DNA of 5,201 nt. Source: Candidatus Neomicrothrix sp. UBA7388 (GTDB lineage: Bacteria > Actinomycetota > Acidimicrobiia > Acidimicrobiales > Poriferisodalaceae). Under the pieces are notes generated by a model. That model was not told the DNA's origin and did no database searches. It saw only the letters and a program-made list of their open reading frames with translations. Location: positions 1-5,201 of the forward strand of contig DKNM01000144.1 of the NCBI GenBank assembly GCA_002470695.1, read 5' to 3'. The position numbers were made by a program, and so were the translations under genes. Shown piece by piece: positions 1 to 5,201 of this stretch; position 1 is the first letter of the stretch; each line of letters opens with the position of its first letter.

Positions 1-53
1 CAATCGTCGGGGTCGCTTTCAGTGCAAGCGTCGTGATTTGTCACGGTTTGTGA
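1..53 (+). CDS. 3' end of an unidentified upstream gene (partial)
   Basis: The third forward frame is open from the left edge to a TGA at 51-53 and reads IVGVAFSASVVICHGL. Half of its 16 sense codons begin with G, which is typical of real coding sequence. The other two forward frames look less coding-like here: one stops at TGA 34-36 and the other is an arginine-rich continuation of the thiN frame. The TGA overlaps the GTG start of thiN as GTGA, a common arrangement for co-translated operon genes. The visible tail is hydrophobic, but 16 residues are too few to name a family. Because thiN and thiB follow, a thiamine transporter subunit (ThiP or ThiQ) would be a natural guess. That guess rests on context alone. 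Confidence 0.45.
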   Translation, partial: IVGVAFSASVVICHGL

Positions 54-739
54 GTAATCATGTTCTCGTGCCTCAACCGCCGGTAACGCGATCTAACTTG
101 AATCCTGCCACCACGTGGATCGTTGACGGAGGTCCCCATCCTCCTTCGCCGCTCTCGGCGCCGAAACCCACACTAGTAATTGCTGCGGATAGCGGTTTTC
201 ACCATGCGCAGCTACTGGGGCTTAAAGTTGACGTGGTCGTGGGCGACCTAGACTCGATCGAAACGGACGAGGGGTATTTAACTAGTCGGGGCATTCTTGT
301 AGAAAGGCACCCCACTGGTAAAGATGCAAGTGACCTTGCACTAGCTGTGAGATTTGCTCAATCCTTGGGCGCTCAACAGATCCACATACTCACCGGGGGA
401 AGCGGGCGTCTTGACCACTTAATTACCGGACTGCTGCTATTGGGGTCCACACAGAGACTGGGGCATCAAATCGTTACTCATTGCGGGAATAGTCGCGCTG
501 TCGCCCTGAGGGCCGGACAAGATTTCGAATTAGAAACTAGCCGGGGGTCATGGATAACTCTGATCGCCATAGAGGGTGACACCCGTGTCCACACTGAGGG
601 TTTGAGGTGGAACTTAAGTCCTGCGGTTCCGCTCACCCCGTTCAGCAGCGAGGGCCTCAGTAACGAAATTCTCGCCCAGCCAACTATCGAAGTTCGGTCC
701 GGAATTATTTTGGTCATCGCCACTGAACTTGAGGAGTAG
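50..739 (+). CDS. thiN: Thiamine pyrophosphokinase (thiamine diphosphokinase)
   Basis: This enzyme transfers pyrophosphate from ATP to thiamine in the cytoplasm, giving thiamine diphosphate, the active cofactor. Starting at GTG 50 it has 229 residues, the usual size for bacterial ThiN/TPK. The family motifs appear in order: AADSG (about residues 45-49), GDLDS (65-69), KDASDL (91-96), GGSGRLDH (116-123) and GLSNE near 202. The acidic and KDxSD positions match the metal- and pyrophosphate-binding site of the family. The start is chosen because GTG 50-52 overlaps the upstream stop as GTGA; TTG 38 and GTG 68 are alternatives, and none has a good Shine-Dalgarno sequence, so translation is probably coupled. 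The next gene, a ThiB-like binding protein, begins 7 bases after the stop, which supports a thiamine-salvage operon. The function is secure; the exact start is not. Confidence 0.9.
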   Translation: MSNHVLVPQPPVTRSNLNPATTWIVDGGPHPPSPLSAPKPTLVIAADSGFHHAQLLGLKVDVVVGDLDSIETDEGYLTSRGILVERHPTGKDASDLALAVRFAQSLGAQQIHILTGGSGRLDHLITGLLLLGSTQRLGHQIVTHCGNSRAVALRAGQDFELETSRGSWITLIAIEGDTRVHTEGLRWNLSPAVPLTPFSSEGLSNEILAQPTIEVRSGIILVIATELEE

Positions 740-742
740 AGG
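731..742 (+). promoter_or_regulatory. Ribosome binding site of the thiB-like gene
   Basis: The purine-rich stretch GAGGAGTAGAGG overlaps the last codons of thiN. AGGAG ends 10 bases, and AGAGG 4 bases, before GTG 747. It supports GTG 747 as the start rather than the TTG at 729, which lies upstream of most of this site. Confidence 0.6.
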
Positions 743-746
743 CCAC

Positions 747-1904
747 GTGAAGCTCAAGAGGTTTTCCATCGCATTATTCTCCTTCGTGATCGGCGCGGCG
801 GCATGTTCTTCTTCGGCGACGAACACCCAAACCATCCGGCTGCTGACGCACAAGCAATTCCACCTCCCTTTAGATGCTCTTGAGGAGTTCACGGCTAAAA
901 CCGGGATTGAAGTGCTCGTATTCACTGAGGAAGACGCAACGTCTATGGTCAGTCTCCTAGAAAAGTCATCAGAAAATCCAGTTGCGGATGTGGTACTAGG
1001 AATCGACAGCCTTGAGCGCCGGCGCGCTTCAGAAAAGCGGCTTGTTGAGGCATACAAGCCTATTGGTATTGAGAATGTTGACGAAACACTTCTACTGCAA
1101 GATGAGTTACTCACCCCAGTTAGCCAGCTTGCCGCCTGCTTAAATCGATCAAAATCGAGGTACCTGAGTCTTCCACGACGCTTAGACGAACTGCCCGACA
1201 AGCCGACTCGACCATTGGAGGCTCCAGATAGCTTCAGCGCTCTTACCGACCCTCGCCACGCTCCAACCGCAGTAGTTCCCGACCCTCTCGAAAGCAGAAT
1301 GGGACTCTATTTCCTGGTAGCTCTAGAACGCGCTTACCCAGAAAACACCGCAGGAGTGGAGCCGTGGCCAAAGGTGCTCGAACAAATGCTCCGATCTGGA
1401 GTCGAAATTGCGCCCAGTTGGGAAGAGGCGTGGTTCACTCGCTTTCAGCCCACAGCACAGGAGAGCGAAGACGACCCTAGATCGTTGACTTGGGGCTCCG
1501 CTGGCATGCCAGCGGTGAGTGTGCGCTTCATGCCTGAACTACCCGAGGAAGTCGATGTCGCCGTCATCAATAGTGGTTGCATCAAAGTTGTTAATTATGC
1601 AGGCATAGTCAGAAACACTCCAGACCGGCGCAACGCAGGTCGACTACTCGATTCCTTTTTGGAACCCCTGTTCCAATATCAAGTACCGGATCGTTACGGA
1701 AGCCAGCCAGCCAGAACCGATATTCTACGCACGGAGGCTTGGAAACGTTTCGGGGTGAAAGCTAAGGCGATTCCTCTCGACGAGTGGCGGATTGGCCCAA
1801 TTTGGGAACAGTGGTTGATGACTTGGCGGCAGGTCTCTAACGAAGTAAAAAGCGGACGAGAACCGGTTCCTCCAGTCGTTACCGTCACAATTCCTTCCCA
1901 GTGA
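747..1904 (+). CDS. thiB: ThiB-like thiamine ABC transporter substrate-binding lipoprotein
   Basis: This is a predicted extracytoplasmic solute-binding lipoprotein that would deliver thiamine or a related compound to an ABC importer. From GTG 747 it has 385 residues. Residues 1-20 form a lipoprotein signal: the KLKR basic start, a hydrophobic core, then GAAAC with the lipid-anchored Cys at 20. The body matches E. coli ThiB/TbpA at several points: LLTHKQF (32-38, compare the family's LTxxSF), ADVVLGID (80-87), DPLESRMG (179-186), SWEEAWFTRF (224-233), and a C-terminal IWEQWLMTWR near 352-361 like the family's WxxEWQ end. It follows thiN by 7 bases and is probably co-transcribed. It is longer than E. 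coli ThiB, with an acidic insert near 235-245, and several ligand-site positions differ (see findings). The ThiB family call is good; that thiamine itself is the ligand is inference. Confidence 0.78.
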   Translation: MKLKRFSIALFSFVIGAAACSSSATNTQTIRLLTHKQFHLPLDALEEFTAKTGIEVLVFTEEDATSMVSLLEKSSENPVADVVLGIDSLERRRASEKRLVEAYKPIGIENVDETLLLQDELLTPVSQLAACLNRSKSRYLSLPRRLDELPDKPTRPLEAPDSFSALTDPRHAPTAVVPDPLESRMGLYFLVALERAYPENTAGVEPWPKVLEQMLRSGVEIAPSWEEAWFTRFQPTAQESEDDPRSLTWGSAGMPAVSVRFMPELPEEVDVAVINSGCIKVVNYAGIVRNTPDRRNAGRLLDSFLEPLFQYQVPDRYGSQPARTDILRTEAWKRFGVKAKAIPLDEWRIGPIWEQWLMTWRQVSNEVKSGREPVPPVVTVTIPSQ

Positions 1905-1910
1905 CCAAAT

Positions 1911-2759
1911 TCATTCCTTTCGACTATCAGACTCTCCATAGTCACCCCAAGCGGAGTCTCTCTGTTTGACAGCATCTCGCAACTCCCCATCACGAATCCG
2001 CGAGGCCCAATCTTGAGCCTCTGGGGTGTTTCGCGCTATACCGTCGAAAATCGTCCCCATCATCTGGGTGGTACGAAGACCCATATTCTCGAAAGCTTGG
2101 TTGATCAATAACTTATTTAGTGCGAGTTGGTTTTTAGGGATATTCCTAAAGCGACGGGCTTCACTCTCGACAATTTTCGAGATTTGGCTAATTTCACAAA
2201 CATGGGAAACCAGACCGATGCGATACGCAGTGTCCGCGTCAATTACTCGGCCCGTCAACAAAAACTGCTTCGCATGCTCGAGTCCTATTCTGTAGATCCA
2301 CATCATTGTTGTCGGCGTTCCGTAAATCCGACTCGGTGCATAGCCGATTTTTGCATTATCGGCCATAAATAAGAGGTCCGCACAAAGCAGCAAATCGGTG
2401 GCTCCGCCGATAGCCCAGCCTGAAATTTCGGCCAGCACCGGCTTCGGACATTCCCAGACTTTCATGAAGTTGCGCACGTTATAAGACATGGATTGATAGT
2501 CAGCAACGGGGTCCCAGACGTGAGAATCAGTTGCGTCATCTACCGACTCCAGGAATTCGTTGAGGTCGTAACCCGCTGAAATATTTGCACCTTCGCCGCG
2601 CAAAACCACAGATGAAACGTGTTCAGACATGCTGGCAGAGTCGATCGCCTCTGCTACTCCGACAATGACTTCCTCCGTCAGCGTATTCAATCGTTCCGGC
2701 CGGTTAATCGTGATAATCGCTATGCCGTCACGTTCTTCGTACAAAACTGAGTTACTCAC
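1911..2759 (-). CDS. Crotonase (enoyl-CoA hydratase/isomerase) family protein
   Basis: This is a 282-residue cytoplasmic acyl-CoA enzyme of the crotonase fold; the substrate is unknown. Visible elements are NRPERLNTL (19-27), the first oxyanion-hole loop SAGYDLNEF (61-69) and the second, GWAIGGATDLLLCADL (114-129), whose Gly119 should supply the other oxyanion NH. The C-terminal part has IPKNQLALNKLLINQAF and a TIFDGIAR stretch. This overall pattern, including IGYAPSR and YGTPTT, resembles a crotonase subgroup I associate from memory with Actinobacteria. The two glutamates that catalyse hydration in rat enoyl-CoA hydratase (E144, E164) appear as Asp122 and about Ser143, so ordinary hydratase activity is doubtful. 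GTG 2759 is preferred over ATG 2819 because GGAGG lies 7 bases upstream and the conserved fold starts right after it. The gene ends 6 bases from the convergent thiB stop. Confidence 0.88.
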   Translation of the reverse strand: MSNSVLYEERDGIAIITINRPERLNTLTEEVIVGVAEAIDSASMSEHVSSVVLRGEGANISAGYDLNEFLESVDDATDSHVWDPVADYQSMSYNVRNFMKVWECPKPVLAEISGWAIGGATDLLLCADLLFMADNAKIGYAPSRIYGTPTTMMWIYRIGLEHAKQFLLTGRVIDADTAYRIGLVSHVCEISQISKIVESEARRFRNIPKNQLALNKLLINQAFENMGLRTTQMMGTIFDGIARNTPEAQDWASRIRDGELRDAVKQRDSAWGDYGESDSRKE

Positions 2760-2766
2760 TAATCTG

Positions 2767-2771
2767 CCTCC
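2767..2771 (-). promoter_or_regulatory. Ribosome binding site deciding the crotonase start
   Basis: On the minus strand this reads GGAGG, with 7 bases to GTG 2759. It is the best Shine-Dalgarno match near the gene. It argues that the in-frame ATG at 2819, which would add 20 low-complexity residues, is not the start. Confidence 0.7.
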
Positions 2772-2785
2772 AGCTCCACTGCGCG

Positions 2786-2815
2786 ATTGTCGTAGAGTAC
2801 TCGGCGTCGTATCAA
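2786..2815 (-). promoter_or_regulatory. Candidate promoter for the crotonase gene
   Basis: On the minus strand TTGATA (2815-2810, 5 of 6 to the -35 consensus) is followed after 18 bases by GACAAT (2791-2786, 4 of 6 to the -10 consensus). A transcript would begin near 2779, about 20 bases before GTG 2759, leaving room for the GGAGG site. It is a visual match to the primary sigma-factor consensus only. Confidence 0.3.
2787..2815 (+). promoter_or_regulatory. Candidate promoter for the aldo/keto reductase gene
   Basis: TTGTCG (2787-2792, 4 of 6 to the -35 consensus) and TATCAA (2810-2815, 4 of 6 to the -10 consensus) are 17 bases apart, the ideal spacing. A transcript would begin near 2822 and give a leader of about 50 bases. 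The two boxes coincide with those of the opposing candidate promoter. Visual match only. Confidence 0.3.
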
Positions 2816-2862
2816 TCATGGACTTCGGATCTGGGCGACGACTTCACTTAAGTTTTCCGGAA

Positions 2863-2867
2863 AAGGA
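2863..2867 (+). promoter_or_regulatory. Ribosome binding site of the aldo/keto reductase gene
   Basis: AAGGA lies 6 bases before ATG 2874 and fixes that start. No other in-frame start with a comparable site is seen nearby. Confidence 0.65.
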
Positions 2868-2873
2868 CCCTCA

Positions 2874-3905
2874 ATGCTAACAACCACTCAGTTGGGTAAG
2901 AAAACGGCACTATCAGTGCCAAAGCTGTGCCTTGGAACAATGAATTTCGGCGAACCTGGTCGAGGCCATCAAGGAGATTGGACTCTCGGCATCGATGACG
3001 CTCGGCCAATTTTCGAAGCCGCTATCGAGTCCGGCCTCTTCTATTTCGACACGGCTGACATATACGGAGTAGGCGCTTGCGAGGAGGTCGTTGGTCAGAT
3101 ACTGAGGGAGCTGATCCCACGCGAAGAGTACGTAATTAACACAAAGGTCTCCATGCCTATGGGCCGCAACCCCAACCTTGGAGGTCTCTCACGAAAGCAC
3201 ATCATTGAAGGTCTCGACAACTCGCTCAAAAGATTGGGTCTCGAATACGTGGACCAACTGATCATTCATAGACATCCGCACGGTATTCCCGGTGCTCACC
3301 CAGCGCCAATCGAAGAGACCTTGGAAGCACTTCACGATGTAGTCAAAGCAGGTAAGGCGATGCATATTGGCGCATCCTCTATGTTCGCGTGGCAGTTTGC
3401 CGAGCTGCAGATGACAGCGCGTCTCAACGGGTGGACAGAATTTGTAAGCATGCAAAACCACTACAACCTGATTTACCGCGAGGAGGAGCGAGAAATGAAC
3501 CCGTACTGCGTAAGCACCGGCGTTGCGCTTCAACCATGGTCACCACTGGCACGCGGTATCCTCGCCGGGGCATATCGGGGGAGCATGGATGGAGGCACCA
3601 CCAACCGCTCTAAAGGCCAAGACCGCGCTAGGACTGAATCGCTCTACAGGGGCGAAATGGATTTTGCCATAGCTGATCGGGTTATGAATCTCGCTGATCG
3701 AGAAGGGTGCAGGCCAGCGCAAATAGCTATTGCGTGGCTACTTTCGAAACCAGGTATTTCCTCACCCGTTATAGGAGTGTCTCGAATCGAGCAACTAACA
3801 CAACTAGTAGAAGCATGCTCGCTTGAACTCACCGAAGAAGACATCAACTATTTAGAGGAGCTCTACAAGCCTGTTGAAAATCTGCTTACTCTTGGAACGT
3901 CTTGA
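2874..3905 (+). CDS. Aldo/keto reductase, YajO-like
   Basis: This is a 343-residue cytoplasmic NAD(P)H-dependent oxidoreductase with a TIM-barrel fold. The catalytic tetrad is intact: Asp59 (FDTAD), Tyr64 (IYG), Lys91 (NTK) and His132 (IIHRH). Cofactor-site stretches include SMQNHYNL (192-199), SPLARGIL (223-230) and PVIGVSRIEQL (298-308). The C-terminal LEELYKP matches the end of the family. Long segments, such as NHYNLIYREEEREM and the EALHDVVKAGKA helix, are nearly the same as I recall in E. coli YajO, and the length is similar. The start is set by ATG with AAGGA 6 bases upstream. It is transcribed divergently from the crotonase and converges on the GH3 gene. E. coli YajO has been linked to making 1-deoxyxylulose 5-phosphate, but this family is broad and the physiological substrate cannot be read from the sequence. 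Confidence 0.92.
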   Translation: MLTTTQLGKKTALSVPKLCLGTMNFGEPGRGHQGDWTLGIDDARPIFEAAIESGLFYFDTADIYGVGACEEVVGQILRELIPREEYVINTKVSMPMGRNPNLGGLSRKHIIEGLDNSLKRLGLEYVDQLIIHRHPHGIPGAHPAPIEETLEALHDVVKAGKAMHIGASSMFAWQFAELQMTARLNGWTEFVSMQNHYNLIYREEEREMNPYCVSTGVALQPWSPLARGILAGAYRGSMDGGTTNRSKGQDRARTESLYRGEMDFAIADRVMNLADREGCRPAQIAIAWLLSKPGISSPVIGVSRIEQLTQLVEACSLELTEEDINYLEELYKPVENLLTLGTS

Positions 3906-3938
3906 AATGCCTTTAGGTATTGGTGCGCTCGTTTAGAG

Positions 3939-5201
3939 CTACCAGTCATATGGCGAGTTGAGAAAGCCTCTAACGCGTCCAATCAGAGTGCAGGCGTTGA
4001 GTTTTTTTGCACGCAAGACATTGACGGCTGCGTCGTTCAGTCGCTCGACCGAGACCATACCCTCATACACGGCCTTGTCGACAGCAGCGAACGCAGCTTC
4101 GACTTCAGAAAGACTCCCTAAAACCATTAGATCTGCGCCCGCTCCTACAGCGAGTACCACTGCCTCATCAATCGACCACCTTTGCGAAATCGCCTGCATA
4201 TTCAGAGCGTCAGTTACGACTAAACCGTCAAAATTAAATTCGCCCCTAAGTAAACCCTCTATGACTTGGCTCGAAAGAGAAGCTGGCATTCCCTCACTCA
4301 AATCAGGAATCTCGACATGCCCCACCATGATCGCAGTTTTTCCTGAATCAACAGCTGCTCGAAATGGCACCAAGTCATTTTCTCGAAGCTCTCCAAGAGT
4401 GGGAGCAATTGATCTCCCCTCGTGTGAGTCTGCGTCCGCGCCACCATGACCAGGGAAGTGCTTCGCCACAGGCAAAACTCCGCCATCCGATAAGCCTTCG
4501 ATTGTTGCCATTCCGTATCGGGTGACAAGGCTGGCATCGTTAGAAAATGACCGGTCACCGATGCCCGGGCCAGCACCCACGTCGAGGACGGGGGCAAAAT
4601 TCATATTGAACCCCAGCTCCACCATGCGCACAGCGTGGCGCTCCGCACGTTGGCTAACCAGTTCGATTCGCTCGTTGACTTGCGTTGCTGCGCTCGGCAA
4701 TCGGGGAAGCACGTGTCGAAGCCGCTGTACCCGCCCCCCTTCTTCATCAACGGCAAAGAGTAGCGGGATGCGGTCCGCGAAACCCTGTAACTCTTCCAAG
4801 CGTCTATCGACCCATGGGGTGGCACCCCCAGCAAATAAGATTCCTGCGATCTGGTGATCCCGCGCTTCTTGAACAGCCGCTCCTAGCTGCTGCTCAGTCA
4901 TAGTGGGAAGCAACAATTGGCCTATTCGCACAGCTCGAGGAAGCTCCTCCACGCATCCACGATCGATCGTATCTACCCAGCGACCTCTCATAATTTGTTT
5001 GACCGCAAGTCCAGACAGCCAACCATGTGGTCGGTCATGGGCGGTGAAGATCCTAGGACCGGGGTCTCCAATCGCGACTCGAGTTCCGTTGAATAGTTCG
5101 ACCCAAATCCCGAGAGCGCCTGGCGCCCCCTCATAGGCCGTGCGTACTTTGTCTGTGAGGGGCTCACTAGTTCCCAGTGGCGGAACAATATTGGTGCCTA
5201 C
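3939..5201 (-). CDS. nagZ: NagZ-like GH3 beta-N-acetylhexosaminidase, 5' end beyond window
   Basis: This glycoside hydrolase family 3 enzyme probably removes N-acetylglucosamine from muropeptides during cell-wall recycling. Numbering from the internal ATG at 4991, the barrel runs from about RIGQLLLP (22-29) to the C-terminus at 350. Motifs are DEEGGRVQR (82-90), GDRSFS (145-150), KHFPGHG (177-183), DSH (188-190, with the NagZ-type acid/base His190), MVGHVEIP (222-229) and VVTDALNM with nucleophile Asp261. No GH3 C-terminal second domain is present, as in single-domain NagZ. The frame stays open without a stop to the right edge, adding 70 codons that look coding (28 begin with G, 6 with T). 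ATG 4991 has no Shine-Dalgarno sequence, so the real start probably lies outside. If ATG 4991 were used, the product would be a normal 350-residue NagZ with no signal peptide. The enzyme call is firm; the location (cytoplasm or exported) is unknown. Confidence 0.9.
   Translation of the reverse strand, partial: VGTNIVPPLGTSEPLTDKVRTAYEGAPGALGIWVELFNGTRVAIGDPGPRIFTAHDRPHGWLSGLAVKQIMRGRWVDTIDRGCVEELPRAVRIGQLLLPTMTEQQLGAAVQEARDHQIAGILFAGGATPWVDRRLEELQGFADRIPLLFAVDEEGGRVQRLRHVLPRLPSAATQVNERIELVSQRAERHAVRMVELGFNMNFAPVLDVGAGPGIGDRSFSNDASLVTRYGMATIEGLSDGGVLPVAKHFPGHGGADADSHEGRSIAPTLGELRENDLVPFRAAVDSGKTAIMVGHVEIPDLSEGMPASLSSQVIEGLLRGEFNFDGLVVTDALNMQAISQRWSIDEAVVLAVGAGADLMVLGSLSEVEAAFAAVDKAVYEGMVSVERLNDAAVNVLRAKKLNACTLIGRVRGFLNSPYDW

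Noticed and set aside
1..60. TPP riboswitch ahead of thiN
   Set aside because: The short upstream stretch looks coding and lacks the conserved TPP-aptamer CTGAGA element; any riboswitch would be further upstream, outside the window.
729..746. TTG 729 as the thiB start, giving MRSRGHVKLK at the N-terminus
   Set aside because: It places most of the ribosome binding site inside the gene and adds six residues before a signal peptide that is complete from GTG 747.
614..1201. 195-codon minus-strand frame opposite thiN and thiB
   Set aside because: Ser/Arg-rich antisense shadow with no domain pattern; both genes on the other strand are well supported.
2760..2819. ATG 2819 as the crotonase start
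   Set aside because: The added 20 residues are Ser/Arg/Gly-rich and outside the fold, no good ribosome binding site precedes it, and it lies upstream of the proposed transcription start; GTG 2759 has GGAGG at 7 bases.
3906..3921. Hairpin AATGCC-TTTA-GGTATT between the reductase and GH3 stops as a terminator
   Set aside because: Only six pairs including one G-T, low stability, and no T-tract follows on either strand.
4002..4008. Seven-A run in the GH3 gene (minus strand), in phase to form an A_AAA_AAA slippery site
   Set aside because: It encodes ordinary Lys-Lys near the C-terminus. A -1 slip would only swap the last 20 residues for about ten others, and I see no stimulatory structure, so chance is likely.
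3958..4449. 163-codon plus-strand frame inside the GH3 gene
   Set aside because: Ser/Thr/Ala-rich shadow of a gene whose catalytic motifs are intact on the minus strand.
4988..5188. Minus-strand 66-codon frame whose TGA overlaps ATG 4991 as ATGA, as if an upstream gene were coupled to nagZ
   Set aside because: The frame is closed by TAG at 5198-5200, so it would be a tiny TTG-started gene. Its first codon positions are only 24% G over the shared stretch, and its product is Ser/Arg/Met-rich with no recognisable fold. The GH3 frame over the same bases is much more coding-like.

Overview
The window is a compact, intron-free bacterial segment of intermediate GC content (estimated by eye, slightly above 50%). 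It uses GTG starts freely, has very short gene gaps and shows one 4-base stop/start overlap. The gene set (a thiamine pyrophosphokinase paired with a ThiB-like lipoprotein, an actinobacterial-looking crotonase, a YajO-type aldo/keto reductase and a NagZ-type GH3 glycosidase) fits an Actinomycetota lineage, perhaps a free-living Acidimicrobiia-like organism. That placement is inference from family resemblance only.

Layout. From 1 to 1904 there is a rightward operon: the last codons of an unidentified gene (stop at 51-53), thiN (50-739) whose GTG start overlaps that stop as GTGA, then a thiB-like lipoprotein gene (747-1904). A leftward crotonase-family gene (1911-2759) meets thiB tail to tail with 6 bases between the stops. 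A 114-base divergent intergenic region (2760-2873) separates the crotonase from a rightward aldo/keto reductase gene (2874-3905). This region holds a plausible pair of face-to-face promoters and a clear ribosome binding site for each gene. A leftward GH3/NagZ gene (3939 to the right edge) meets the reductase tail to tail with 33 bases between them.

Function. ThiN and the ThiB-like protein suggest thiamine salvage: capture outside the membrane, import, then phosphorylation to thiamine diphosphate. The permease and ATPase genes are not in the window and may lie upstream. The crotonase and reductase look like stand-alone metabolic enzymes of unknown substrate. The GH3 enzyme would act in cell-wall (muropeptide) recycling.

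The most notable observation is at the right edge. The GH3 reading frame stays open and strongly coding-like for 70 codons upstream of the only ATG that would give a normal-sized NagZ, so the gene probably starts outside the window and carries an N-terminal extension or extra domain. I found no RNA gene, CRISPR array, insertion sequence, riboswitch or convincing intrinsic terminator. Nothing here amounts to a clearly new system.
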